Below, piece after piece: positions 22,623 through 36,868 of a stretch of 64,000 nucleotides of DNA (its first letter is position 1; each line of letters starts with the position of its first letter). The DNA is taken from NCBI GenBank assembly GCA_026545765.1, contig CM048844.1, positions 1,674,001 through 1,738,000 of the forward strand, given 5' to 3'. The DNA is from Plantago major. Taxonomy: Eukaryota; Streptophyta; Magnoliopsida; Lamiales; Plantaginaceae. Position numbers and translations under genes: made by a program. The notes under the pieces are model-generated. The model was not told where the DNA came from. It did no database searches and saw only the letters and a program-made list of their open reading frames with translations.

Positions 22623-22693
22623 GCGCATCTGGTGTAGTGGTATCATAGTACCCTCCCACGGTACTGACCAGGGTTCGATTCCCTGGATGCGCA
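22623..22693 (+). tRNA. tRNA-Gly (anticodon CCC)
   Basis: A 71-base cloverleaf: acceptor GCGCATC pairs with GATGCGC followed by discriminator A. The D arm contains GGTGTAGTGGTATCA and the anticodon stem is GTACC/GGTAC around loop CTCCCAC (anticodon CCC at 22655-22657). The T arm is CCAGGGTTCGATTCCCTGG. The internal A and B boxes for RNA polymerase III are intact and a T run at 22695-22701 serves as terminator. No intron and no encoded CCA, as usual for nuclear tRNA genes. Confidence 0.97.
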
Positions 22694-22701
22694 ATTTTTT
22701 T

Positions 22702-24062
22702 ATGTTTTTGTTCTGTCATTGTTTAATTATTACACTGTTAAACCCATTAATGCTTTTTCTTGTTAGTTAGGTAAGAATTTATATACTATCTTTTAGGTGG
22801 CATTTCTATCTAGTGATTCTAGTCATTGTAGTAGCTAGCTTGCCTCATCTCATGAACCACTCAAGTCACCTAATTTCTTTTCCAATTCCCCTGTGGATCT
22901 GGACACTGTAAGGCCACAAAAATTGTATCCCAATTCACAAGACTTGAAATTTTGTTTGGTGAAATCCAGTGACATCAAATTCATAGCTCCCGTATTGTCA
23001 CGTATTGTAGATTCGTGTATGTTGTAACCTTATGATACACGTTGTATACGCTATTCACAAAACTTAAAATTTGAGATGTTTACAAAACTCAAGTAGCTGA
23101 CCACTTGAGCTAATAATAGTCCTATAATCGTTTGTACACAAATGATATGTGCATACATAATTTTTAAATTCGGGCAGCAGGTTCGCTTCAATCAATATTT
23201 CGATTATGACGAGCAAGAGAGTATCAAACCGGAACGCAAGTTCTCCCTTCACTTTTTATCTGTCACCTGTCAGTAACTATTAAACTAACCTGCCAGTACA
23301 ATTATTGCTTATCTTTCCTTTGTTAGGTCACTTAGAGTCATATCTGGTGTTTTGAGTCAGTAGCTGGCCTCTAGCTATCTCATGTATATGAACAGGGGTT
23401 CAGTGAACTGCCTTTATGATAACTAAACTTTCAAAGGGACTTTGGGATATTGGAAGCTGGAACCGACTTTCCACTTCTCATCTGACTATCAGACCATGTA
23501 TGTATGTATGTATGTACACTGTCATCCTTTTACATTTAAGGTTGTTGCAAATAGAGGTTGTTGGCATGCCTACCACTTTATAAAAAGGTTGTCTTGAGAC
23601 TTCTGTTCATCATCAGTGCCCACTGTCCAGCAATCTTACATGGTAAGCATAGAACTCTTTCTAAAAAGGTTGTTTTGAGACTTCTGTTCATCATCAGTCT
23701 CCAGCAATCTTACATGGTTGCATAGAACTCGTTGCGGTTTAAGAGAACTGTCCTCCGATTAATGTTTCTTGCTCAAATGAGTATTCCAGGAGCATACCAG
23801 CAAGCATTTTCATTGATTTGAAGTTGGTGAAAGCTGCTGAGATGCTCATTTGGGCAAAGCAATGTTAAACATGGGGATTATTTCGCATTCTATGACTCGT
23901 TTCTCAGTTTATCGTAACAATATGCTTCAAGAACAGGTTAGTAAATGATTTTATGTTGTAATGATTTGTTATCTCATCTTCTTTCCTTAGTAATGATTCT
24001 ATGTTGTTATGATTTGCAATCTCATCTGCTGCTTACCTTAGTAATGATTCTTAGTTGAGATA
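22702..24062. other. Gene-free stretch
   Basis: No gene seen. It includes a (TATG)n microsatellite at about 23498-23516 and the tandem duplication at 23581-23730. The rest is ordinary AT-rich intergenic sequence. Confidence 0.5.
23581..23730. repeat. ~80-bp tandem duplication
   Basis: Two copies starting TAAAAAGGTTGT (23581 and 23662) and running through CTTCTGTTCATCATCAGT to CATAGAACTC. The second copy lacks about ten bases (GCCCACTG region). Confidence 0.85.
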
Positions 24063-24070
24063 ATTGAACT

Positions 24071-24983
24071 TGGGGCTGTTCATATTCCAGTCTAAACCGG
24101 AAAGTAGACCTGAACCGGACTGGAATATCCGGTTTCGGTCTGAACCGACAAGTTCCGGATCGGTTTCAAGTCCTAGAAATTTATGTTTTCCGGTTTCCGG
24201 TCCGGTTCAGGTTTTAAACCGAAAATTTCCGTTCTGGACCGGAAAACCGGCTATGCCTAATTCACTCACAAATACAATGAACAGCCAGCTCTTCTTCTCC
24301 AAGTGATTCTTGTCTTCTTCTATTAATCTTTAATTTTTTATTTCAATCATTACTTTCTATTTTCCCTTCTTCTTCTTCTTCACGTGTTCTTTTATTACTC
24401 ATTTCATTTTTTTCTTTCAATCATCACTTTCGTTTTTTCCCTTTCCTCTTTACAAACTTCATCAAAATTACTCAAACCCATTTGGAATTATATAGATCAG
24501 GTCCAGTGATACTTGGTTTCAATAATTCTCAATTTCTTTCTTCTCACTGCCATCCCAGAATACCCAAACGTCAATCGGAGCTCTGGAAGTAGATGGTGGT
24601 AAACATAAGTCCTCTCTTCTCTTTTTTTGAATAAACACAAGAACATACAGAGCTCGAGAAGAGAACAAACATAAGTGCATAAGGCAAGCAATTGAATTTG
24701 GGGAGAAACAAGCTTGATTTTCTTCCTTGCCTTAGCCTTTAGGTTTTGTTTTGTATAGGTATGAGAAACAAAGGAAAGGTATGTTAATGTAGTTTTGTTT
24801 GTGGAGCTCAAATTCTCAATTTACGGTCCAAAACCAAAACCGGACCATAAAATCCGGTTCGGTTCGGTCCAGACCGTAATCTTGCTGGATCGGTTTTCGG
24901 GCTAGAGATTTTCATGAATCCGGTTCCAGTCCTTTCCGGTTCCGGGCCGGTTCTATCCGGTTTTGGACCGGTGAACACCCCTA
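24071..24983. mobile_element. hAT-type element with CCGGTT-rich arms and 8-bp TSD
   Basis: A 913-bp element flanked by a perfect 8-bp duplication, ATTGAACT (24063-24070 and 24984-24991). The termini are TGGGGCTGTTCAT and the complement of TAGGGGTGTTCAC. Arms (about 24090-24260 and 24820-24975) are dominated by CCGGTT/AACCGG words. The core is pyrimidine-rich (CTTCTTCTTCTTC) and contains an open frame on the complement (24497-24811) with no recognised domain. It has the same architecture as the element at 10356-10944 but a different arm motif. Confidence 0.9.
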
Positions 24984-24991
24984 ATTGAACT

Positions 24992-25270
24992 AATATGATA
25001 ACAGGTAACATTAGGACAAGTAATGCTACCGCCTGTATGGATCTTGACATTGAAATGACAAAGATTAACTGGTAAGAGCAAAGTGCATTATGTCCAAGCA
25101 TAAACATTTATACTCGAACTGATCAGTACTCAATGAGCCAAAACAGTTAAAGTAGCTTTACTCTTGAGATAAGAACTTACAAAAGAGGAGGAAAAAAATT
25201 CATTAAATGTTCGTTTCCTATTACTAACACATCTCATCAGTCATTAGTGAAGAACATGATCTGGATTCTT
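24992..25270. other. 3' flank of the BiP gene
   Basis: No coding sequence. On the minus strand this is the BiP 3' UTR and terminator region. Confidence 0.5.
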
Positions 25271-28337
<3,067 letters not shown>

Positions 28338-28472
28338 TGCTACGACGAAGCGGTAAGCAAATTCTCCTTTTCCCTTTTTCTTTTGTTCCCGTACAACAGA
28401 GAGAGTTCTAGATAGTTTCAGACTTTCAGTTACCAACCTTCACTGATGAAGAGAAAACTTTGAAGAGTCGGG

Positions 28473-28483
28473 TTTATATATAC
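28473..28483 (-). promoter_or_regulatory. TATA box of BiP
   Basis: GTATATATAAA on the minus strand, about 140 bp upstream of the BiP ATG, consistent with a transcription start about 100 bp before the start codon. Confidence 0.7.
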
Positions 28484-28520
28484 TGCACCGGTCGATGCTT
28501 AAACAAGTCATCAATTCTTA

Positions 28521-28664
28521 CGTGGACCAATCAGATCTCGAGTGTTGTAAAATATGCGTTTGCATTGACTAATTTGCCAGCTCGGATAATTTCTAGAGAA
28601 TCCTTTCGTGTCATTGAGGGTGACGTGGACCATTTATGGTTTAGCAGAAATAACATGGACCAAT
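28521..28664 (-). promoter_or_regulatory. ER stress response element cluster (ERSE-II/UPRE) of BiP
   Basis: Read on the minus strand, 28531-28521 is ATTGGTCCACG, an exact ERSE-II (ATTGG-N-CCACG). 28634-28624 is AATGGTCCACG (one mismatch) and 28664-28654 is ATTGGTCCATG (one mismatch). TGACGTGG at 28621-28628 on the plus strand also fits the UPRE consensus TGACGTGR. Three related sites within 145 bp just upstream of the TATA box match the known layout of plant BiP promoters, where bZIP28/bZIP60 with NF-Y bind. Factor binding is inferred. Confidence 0.85.
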
Positions 28665-28721
28665 GAGGTTGCTCTTGTAACTTGTCTCCATCGTGGCCAT
28701 TCAGCCTACGTGTTTTGCTTA

Positions 28722-28734
28722 TTCTAGAAAATTC
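28722..28734 (-). promoter_or_regulatory. Perfect three-unit heat-shock element
   Basis: TTCTAGAAAATTC contains three alternating 5-bp HSE modules (TTC-nn-GAA-nn-TTC) without mismatch, about 390 bp upstream of the BiP ATG. It suggests heat-shock factor input in addition to ER stress; not tested here. Confidence 0.6.
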
Positions 28735-28739
28735 GTGTC

Positions 28740-29300
28740 TTTCTTAATTAGAAATTGTTTGGTCTTTTTTTCCTTTTTAAATTGCGACATGGCGAGAAAA
28801 AGAAGAAACTAGGTGTAACAATTCTAATGTCTTCAGGTGATTTCATTTGTACTATATATTCGATAAACTTGACTTATGAAAATTTTAAATATTGATAAAT
28901 GCCTTACACGTAAAAATACTTTATATGAAAATTCTTGATACTTATTTGAAAACTGATGAAATTGTGCAAACCATACGACAAACAAAACTCTTTTGGTAGT
29001 GATCATGTTTCAAAGCAACACTACAATCCAATTGTCTCGGTTGGTGTTAAAACGTTTATATTTGAATTATGAGTTTTTTTATTGTTAAATATTATGCATT
29101 CAATTTTCAACAAATGACATGTCTGACTTTTAATTAGTTATGAGGTTGTCTCTGATCATATCTTACTCAATGACTCATGCGAACAAACCACTACTTCAAT
29201 GCTTTAGGATTCAAATAGAGAACCACGAAGTATGGAAAATCTAGGTGCTTCAAACATGTTTATTATGTTTCTCTACATACATCAATGTATCTCCCATGTT
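28740..29300. other. AT-rich spacer before the Copia insertion
   Basis: No gene or repeat recognised between the BiP promoter and the Copia target duplication. Confidence 0.5.
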
Positions 29301-29305
29301 CATAC

Positions 29306-29472
29306 TGATAGATTGTAAATATTAGTTTACTATATTTAGGAATCTAGAATTAGAGTTATAGTAGAATTAGACTAACCTAGTTAAATTATACTTAGTATAG
29401 AACTCTCTATATTGTAGCATGTATTTATACCACATTGTGGTTAATGAAATATTCACAGAAAACATTCTTTCA
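29306..29472 (+). repeat. Copia 5' LTR
   Basis: 167 bp, TGATAG...TTTCA ends, containing GTATTTATACC (TATA-like) near its end and directly followed by the primer-binding site. Confidence 0.95.
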
Positions 29473-29757
29473 TGGTATCAAGTTTGGTTCTCCACAAACC
29501 ACGCTAATCCATCTTCTTCTCCGCTGCCATCGATCTCGCCCCTCCATCCGGCGATTTCCTTGTTCGATCTGCTTCCACAAGCGATCGTCCTCCTGCGGTT
29601 TGCTTCCTGCAAAACGCCCTCCATATTCGACTTTGAGCTTCCTGCCAAATCGATATGTATATAAAGCTTGGTTTGCCTCACGCAATCTATAGCTTCATAC
29701 ATTCGATTAGAGCCTCACGCCAAATCGAACATAAAGTCTTCTTCCTGATTATCGACC

Positions 29758-30530
29758 ATGTCTGATTCGGAAAAAGCAACTTCTTCCTCCTCCAAACCGG
29801 CGTTTCACTCACTTTTCGCCTCCAACATCAGAATCATGTTTCATCATCCCGAATTGGAGAATTCCCAATATGGGATGTGAAATTTAAAATACATGCTCGC
29901 GCACCGTGTTCTACACCATATCATCGCTCCCCGCTCCCCAAGGATCGAGTTGAGCCGACTTACGCTTCCTAAAACAGATGTGGACAAAGGACTTTGGTCA
30001 ACCATTGATGCTACTGTTCTTCAATGGATTTATTCAACAATCTCACATGATTTGTTGTGCACTATTCTTGAACCGGATGCTACAGCTATGGAAGCTTGGA
30101 ATCGTCTAAAAGATATTTTCCAGGATCATGAAACTTCACGGGCTGTTCTTCTTGAGCAAGAATTTTCGTCTACGCGTCTCGAGGATTTTCCTAATGTTTT
30201 TGCTTATTGTCAACGCCTCAAAAGTCTTGCTGATCAATAGAAGAATGTTGGTGTGCTTCTGTTGCTGACACGAGATTGGTTTTGCAACTCGTATCGGGTC
30301 TTTCTGATGCGTATAAAGGCGTGGGAACACAAATCCGTCATACCAAGCCTCTTCCTTCCTTCTCAGAAGCTCGTTCTTCTTTATGTCTTGATGAACGGGA
30401 ATCAGGTGTTATGGGATCTCATCACTCTAATTCGGCTATGGTTTCTAGTACTGATTTGGTTCCATCTAATAATGTGAATGCAGGACAGAAGCGCAATAAG
30501 CGCAAAGGCAACAAGCGCGGCATGACCATA
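29758..30530 (+). pseudogene. Copia gag, disrupted
   Basis: The ATG at 29758 starts MSDSEKATSSSSKPAFHSLF but reaches a stop at about 29877 after a shift. Gag homology resumes in the frame at 29893-30240 ([52 protein letters not shown]), which ends in a TAG where a leucine is expected. It then continues in the frame at 30276-30533 (LVLQLVSGLSDAYKGVGTQI). No CCHC zinc knuckle was found; a His/Ala/Pro-rich stretch occupies that region (30530-30800). The gag therefore cannot be translated as one protein. Confidence 0.85.
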
Positions 30531-30549
30531 TAGCACGCCCAATGCCGCC

Positions 30550-31251
30550 ATGGCACGCAAAGAACAACGCAACAGCACCAGGCGTCAGCAGCCAAGCCAT
30601 GGCTCCAGAAGACCGGTCGGCACCATAGACAAGATGGATGCCGGCAAGGTGCCAATGGCACCACCGCCTCCCCTATCCTACGACACTGCAGCACCGCAAG
30701 ACAATGACTGGTGCCATGGGCATGACTCGGCCACACCTGCTGCTTATGACGCGCCACTAGCATATATGACCGCGCCATATGCTCAGACGGATATTTCCTC
30801 TGCGATGCACACCATGACATTGAATCCGGATCCAACCTGGTATATGGATTCGGGTGCTACATCTCACATGTCCTCATCAAACGGTACTCTCTCGTCTTAT
30901 TCTAATTTGAGCAATCATCATAATATAATTGTGGGCAATGGTCAATATATTCCTATTTGTGGTCATGGTCATACTACTTTACCTTCCCCTCACCCACCGT
31001 TATCCTTACATAATGTTTTGCATGCTCCTAAACTCATTAAAAATCTCATCTCTGTGCGCAAATTTACTACCGATAATTCTATGTCTGTTGAGTTTGATCC
31101 ATATGGGTTTTATGTGAAGGATTTCAAGACGGGGAGGGCAATCATGAGATGTAATAGTCTTGGGGACCTTTATCCAATCCACACCTCACATATACCGACC
31201 ATTCCATCCGCTTTTGCAGCCCTTTCTTCTGCTACTTGGCATGCTCGTTAG
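30550..31251 (+). pseudogene. Copia protease and pre-integrase part, frame-broken
   Basis: Contains the aspartic protease motif in TWYMDSGATSHMS (DSG active site), followed by VGNGQYIPICGHG and the GAG-pre-integrase lead-in (LYPIHTSH... ATWHAR). The frame then terminates in TAG at 31249, while LGHPG, the normal continuation, lies in another frame, so one base appears lost between protease and integrase. Confidence 0.85.
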
Positions 31252-34046
31252 GACATCCGGGACAGTCTGTTTTTAATTCTCTTAGGGTAGACAAAGATAT
31301 TGTTAGTGCTAAACCACATACTTTCAGTATTTGTCGTTCTTGCATTTATGGTAAACAGATTAAGTTACCATTTGATTCTTCTTTGTCTCAAACCATGTTT
31401 CCGTTTGATATTATTCATAGTGATTTATGGACATCTCCTGTTTTGAGTTCATTGGGTCATCGTTATTATATTCTGTTTCTAGATGATTACTCAAATTTTT
31501 TATGGACCTTTCCCCTTGCAAAGAAATCTGATGCGTTTGACAAATTCTTGTTATTGCACAATCATATTCAAACACAATTCCAGTCATCTATCAAAACCCT
31601 CCAATGTGATAATGGGGGAGAATATGATAACTCTCGATTCCATGCCTATTGTCAAACTAATGGTATGTCTTTCCGTTTTTCTTGCCCTCACACTTCTTCA
31701 CAGAATGGCAAAGCAGGACGTAAAATTCGCACTATCAATAATATGGTCAGGACCCTTTTAGCACATGCTGCTTTACCTTTGTCTTTTTGGCATCATGCTT
31801 TGGATATGTCTACCTATCTGTTAAATATCCTACCCAGCAAACTCATAGATCATGCATCTCTTGTTCAACTCTTATACCACCGGAAACCATCCTACTCTCA
31901 TCTCCGAGTTTTTGGATGTCTTTGTTTTCCTTTCTATCCTTCTACCACTATCCATAAATTACACCCCCGGTCTACACCTTGTGTATTTTTAGGATATCCT
32001 TCGAATCATAGAGGGTGTAAGTGTTATGATCTATCTACCAAGAAAATTATTATCTCCCGTCATGTTATCTTTGATGAAAATAATTTTCCGTTTGCATCCA
32101 CACCTCACACTCCATCCAATTCGGCTGTTCCATTGGATACAACCGACTCTGGTCCAGCCCACTGGCTGCGAACCACGGCCACGTTGCAGCCCAATTTGGC
32201 TCATCACCAGGCCCAACAGCCCGTCACTTCTGGAACCCGCCAAGGCCGGTTACGCTCTTGGGCTACCCATCTGTGGCAGCATGTGAATTCTGGCCATGGA
32301 TATTCCTCGAGCCCAATCCCAGCTCGCTCAACCGTCCAGCCTGTCCCGTTCCCGAGCCTGGACCATTCTCCTGGCCCATCTTCCCCCGATACAGCCTCAC
32401 CTATTTCCGCCCAGCCTACTCCAAGTCCTTCTCCTCCACCTCGCCATATTCCTAGTCCCTCCCGTATGGTTACTCGAAGTCAACACGGTATTTTTAAACC
32501 ATATATTCCTATGAATTTGCATACTTCGGTTTCAAAATCACCACTTCCTCGTAATCCCATACATGCACTAAATGACCCGAATTGGAAATTGGCAATGGAA
32601 GATGAATATGATGCTCTTATTAAGAATAAGACGTGGGACTTAGTACCTCGTCCACCGAATGTTAATATTATTCGTTCTATGTGGATTTTTGCTCATAAGG
32701 TGAAATCTAATGGTGCTTTTGAGAGGCATAAGGCTCGACTTGTAGGTGATGGCAAAACACAGCAGGTTGGAATTGATTGTGGTGAGACATTTAGTCCGGT
32801 GGTCAAACCAGCTACTATTCGCACAGTTCTTAGTCTTGCATTATCCAAGGCATGGCACATTCATCAGCTTGATGTGAAAAACGCATTTCTCCATGGAGAA
32901 CTTCGGGAAACAGTTTATATGCATCAGCCAGTGGGTTTTCGAGATAAATCTCGTCCTAATCATGTCTGCCTTCTGCGCAAGTCCCTCTATGGACTGAAGC
33001 AAGCACCACGAGCTTGGTACAAACGATTTGCGGATTATGTCTCTTCTATGGGTTTTGTCAACAGCAAATCCGATACATCATTGTTTATATATAGGAAAGG
33101 GTCAGATATGGCATATATCTTACTTTATGTAGATGATATTATTCTTACTGCCTCTTCTAGTACTCTTCGCCAATCGATCGTGTCTATGCTGGCTTCTGAA
33201 TTTTCTATGAAGGATCTCGGTCCGTTGAATTACTTCCTTGGTATTGCAGTTACTAGGAATGCATCCGTGCTTTCTCTCTCGGTAGTATGTATCGTGGACA
33301 TTATTGATCGAGCTGGTATGTCTTCCTGTAAATCATCTGCTACGCCCGTCGACACTAACGCGAAGGTCAGCAGCGCATCTGGCTCTCCCTTTGCGGATCC
33401 GACTCATTATCGAAGTCTTGCTGGAGCTCTACAGTACTTGACTTTTACTCGCCGAGATATTTCCTATGCCGTTCAGCAGGTTTGTCTACATATGCATGAC
33501 CCCAAGGATGTTCACATGAATGCGTTGAAACGCATCATTCGGTATCTACAAGGGACACTTGATTTCGGCCTACACCTATATCCGTCTTCGTGTTCTACAC
33601 TCATGTCATACACTGATGCAGATTGGGGTGGTTGTCCTGATACTCGCCGTTCGACATCTGGGTATTGTGTCTATCTTGGTGACAACCTTATCTCTTGGTC
33701 CTCGAAACGACAACCGACCATGTCTCGATCCAGTGCTGAGGCAGAATATCGTGGTGTGGCTAATGTTGTTTCTGAGTCGTCTTTGATTCGCAATTTGCTA
33801 CTTGAGCTTCATCATCCCTCTCCAAGGCTACCATTGTCTCTTCGTGATAATGTTAGTGCTATATATCTTTCCGAAATCACACAACATCAACGAACCAAGC
33901 ATATAGAGATGGACATTCATTTTGTTCGTGAGCAATTATGCGTGGACAAGTTAGAGTCTTGCATGTTCCTTCCAGATATCAGATTGCTGATATATTTACC
34001 AAAGGCTTGCCTCGTGTGTTATTCGAAGATTTTAGATCCAGTCTAA
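31236..34046 (+). pseudogene. Copia integrase-RT-RNase H polyprotein, defective
   Basis: A 930-residue open frame without an ATG at its true junction (first codon TTG, reading LACSLGHPGQS). Domains in order: pre-integrase zinc region (CRSCIYGKQ), integrase core with HSDLW and DNGGEYD, then SQNGKAGRKIRT where the family has Glu in place of the second Gly (AERK), so the third catalytic acid of the DDE triad is missing. RT follows with LDVKNAFLHGELRETVY, SLYGLKQAPRAWYKRF and YVDDIILTA, then RNase H (SYTDADWGGCPDTRRSTSGY, SSAEAEYRG, QHQRTKHIEMDIHFVREQ). Near 33955 the frame shifts; the usual end (SRYQIADIFTKGLPR) lies in another frame. Confidence 0.9.
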
Positions 34047-34081
34047 GTGTTCGACTTCCTCCCGCTTCGACTGCGGGGGTG

Positions 34082-34248
34082 TGATAGATTGTAAATATTA
34101 GTTTACTATATTTAGGAATCTAGAATTAGAGTTATAGTAGAATTAGACTAACCTAGTTAAATTATACTTAGTATAGAACTCTCTATATTGTAGCATGTAT
34201 TTATACCACATTGTGGTTAATGAAATATTCACAGAAAACATTCTTTCA
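34082..34248 (+). repeat. Copia 3' LTR
   Basis: 167 bp, identical to the 5' LTR over its full length by direct comparison, followed by the CATAC target duplication. Confidence 0.95.
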
Positions 34249-34307
34249 CATACATTTAAGGAGAAAGTCTCCTGAGAGTCCTACACAAAAAGATTCAACC
34301 GCACAGT

Positions 34308-34513
34308 TAGGCTATGTCCTCTTCAACTGAAAACTCATTCAGTTCAGTTCAGTTCTGCTTAGTTATATTTTATACTACACTTCAGTTCAGTTAAGTTCAT
34401 TTCAGTTCAGTTCAGTTATGCTTAGTTATATTTTATACTACACTTCAGTTCAGTTCAGTTCAATTCAATTCAGTTCAGTTCAGTAAATTTCAGTTGGGGA
34501 TAACAGAGCCTTA
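34308..34513. mobile_element. Short TIR element with TTCAG-repeat arms
   Basis: The termini TAGGCTATGTCCTCTTCAAC and the complement of TAAGGCTCTGTTATCCCCAA form an imperfect inverted repeat of about 27 bp. The interior is built from TTCAG/CAGTT words and holds two copies of TTAGTTATATTTTATACTAC (34358 and 34421). The same core with similar ends recurs at 63737-63855. No clear target duplication. It lies only 55 bp right of the Copia insertion. Confidence 0.65.
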
Positions 34514-35284
34514 GTATATAATAATAGACAATTTACAAATAGACAAAAATCAACAATTTACACATAAAGTCGCACAATTAATATACAATATTGCAGGACT
34601 ATCACAAAAATTTGAACTTTCACAAGTTTTTTTATACATTTAAAAGAGTATTTTCTTTTAGAGCACTGCAATTATATTGTAGACGCACAAAAACCATTAG
34701 GAGTTTCAAGTTAATGCAACTGCTCACTCTCCATTTAATATTGATGCGATCTTGCACGGCCTATCGAAGCATCAACGTGTCACACACAACAATGTTATGG
34801 ATGTCACAAATCCCGTTAATGTTACATTACATACAAATTAACACCTTCCGTGTCTTCACATTTTTCTTCCATAAGTCACTTGATTTGTTTTACATGTTTG
34901 ATTGTTTTATAATCTGTTTGATTTTCTAGCCTATAGTAAGTGTGGCATGAATCATGTACATCTACTGAAGATACATAGGACACTTGTAATATCACATGAC
35001 AACAATTTGAATCATCCAACACATGAGTAGAGAGAGCTGGGTGACTATACATGTATGAATTCCCTATAGGATTAACGACGGATGATTCGAGATTGGACAA
35101 CTTCACACTTGATAATCTCTCCGCTGTGAGGAGTGGAGTTAGGTGAGGAATGTTAATTTGAACGATATGATGATCATTATGTATGTTGGTGGTTTTTGTG
35201 TTAGCTAAACTTGTCGTTGACAGTGTTGTGCATATTAAACGTAATTCAATTAATGTGAATTGATCGTGTACTAGAGACATTATA
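34514..35284. other. Gene-free stretch
   Basis: AT-rich with short random open frames (34591-34929 plus, 34876-35280 minus). No domain recognised. Confidence 0.45.
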
Positions 35285-35292
35285 GTTTGAAA

Positions 35293-36368
35293 CTATGTTT
35301 AAAAGCCGGATCGGGCTGGACGGGTTGGACCGGAGAACCGGTGTCAAACGGCTGGATTAGCACCATAAAACCGCCCCCTAAAAAACCGTTCAAGCCGGCA
35401 GATAACCGGTGGGAACCGGTGAACCGGAAATCGACGAACCGGCGGCCTGCACGGTTTTGAGGCAAAATAAAAATAAAATAAACTTTAGGGGCCATTGTGC
35501 AAAAGACAAAGGGCTAAAAAACCCCTTCCCCTTCCCTACTCAGCCGCCACTTTCGTGATTGCTCTTCTTCTGCCGATCTGCACTTTCGTCTCTGCTCTTC
35601 TTCTCCATTTTTCGGAATTAATGAGGAATCGCATGTGTCGGATGAACGGAAAACTGAATATATGTAGATGGAGAACACTTAACCGGAGACGATGAGCTTT
35701 GTCGACTGAGCGGAGAAGATGATCGGAGCAGATCCACAAAAACTTCACCGGAAAGCTTAGTTGGGGATTTTTTGGTTCTGAATTGTGCTGAGTTGTGGAT
35801 CTTTAATGAGCTGTTGTACATTCATTAGGAAATGTTTTGAAAATGTCAAGTGGATCTTTAATGAGTTGTTGTATTTTTGTACCTCATATGGTGTAATCGA
35901 GAGAAATAGTACTGCAGCCTAAGTTTTAGGGGGCAGGGGCCTAATGCAATTTACATTTTTCTCGATTAACACATGAAGGATCATTTTGCAATTTACAGTT
36001 GCTTCGCTGTCAAAATTTCGTACCTAAAGGTCCTTGATTCGTATTGGTCTGCAGGTACGAAAAAAGGCTCGTAGCTAAGCAGATTATTGGGCCAACTTTC
36101 GTACTGGTTGATATTTCTGAACTCTTAATCTACTTGATGTTCTTCTTTTATATTATGCTATAAATATTATTTTGGATATTTATTAGTTTTTTACTATGAA
36201 AAATTTGATCTTTTTGTGTGTGTGTGTATATATTATATATATACACTATAAAATATAAAAACTATTAATGAGGCATACCGGTTCAAAACGGACCAATCAA
36301 TCCGACCCCGATCCAACTTTTTTTAGGGGTGTCCGGCTTAACTGTCCGGGCCGACTTTTAAAACATAG
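35293..36368. mobile_element. hAT-type element with CCGG-rich arms and 8-bp TSD
   Basis: A 1076-bp element flanked by a perfect 8-bp duplication GTTTGAAA (35285-35292, 36369-36376). The ends are CTATGTTTAAAAGCCGG and the complement of CTATGTTTTAAAAGTCGG. Arms are rich in CCGG, GGACCGG and AACCGG. The interior has a pyrimidine-rich segment (35516-35610, CTTCTTCTGCC... words) and short open frames (35495-35695) without known domains, and a (GT)n/(TA)n run near 36216-36242. Confidence 0.9.
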
Positions 36369-36640
36369 GTTTGAAATACGACTTGATAATAACAACGATG
36401 ATTTTTATTTGGAGTTCAAGTGGGTAATGTATGTTTATTTCACCACCTTTATTAGTACTATCATGATCTTACATTTAAAATATTTCGGACACAATTACTT
36501 GTGTGCACAACACATACATCCTCGTTTGAAGTCATCCTCGTAAACCTCTTAGTAAATGAAATGTACGTGCTACTGATCGTGTTCTATCGATTGTGTGTAC
36601 TCAGATTATTGTGAAGTTAAAAAGTTAGATCTTAATTTAA

Positions 36641-36868
36641 ACATTCATTGTATTGTAAGAGACAAAAGCTTCCCTCTCCAAGCAACCATCAACCTAGTCT
36701 CTTGACTTATGCAATGTGCAATTAATAAGTATTTCGTGGTAAGTGTTATTTACGCTACATTCATTATATTGTAAGAGAAATGAGCTTCCTTCTCCAAACA
36801 TCAGTCGAACTAGTCTCTCGGCCTATCAATGTGCAGTTAATAAGTACACGTTAAGTGTTACTCAAGCC
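36641..36868. repeat. ~115-bp diverged tandem duplication
   Basis: Units at 36641 and 36757, each starting ACATTCATTGTATTGTAAGA (or its variant) and continuing through GAGCTTCC, CTAGTCTCT, CAATGTGCA and TTAATAAGTA. About 80% identical by eye. Confidence 0.8.

Larger units (their letters stand above)
29306..34248 (+). mobile_element. Full-length Copia LTR retrotransposon, coding-defective
   Basis: A 4943-bp element with 5-bp target duplication CATAC (29301-29305, 34249-34253), two 167-bp LTRs (29306-29472, 34082-34248) that I find identical base by base, a primer-binding site TGGTATCA (29473-29480, initiator Met-tRNA type) and a G-rich tract before the 3' LTR. Domain order gag, protease, integrase, RT, RNase H is that of Ty1/Copia; the very short LTRs suggest the Ale/Retrofit-like lineage. 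The coding region is broken by stops in gag, frameshifts near 31245 and 33955, and a changed integrase active-site residue (separate entries). Confidence 0.97.

Noticed and set aside
32026..32514. Short plus- and minus-strand frames within the Copia pol region
   Set aside because: Shadows of the long pol frame.
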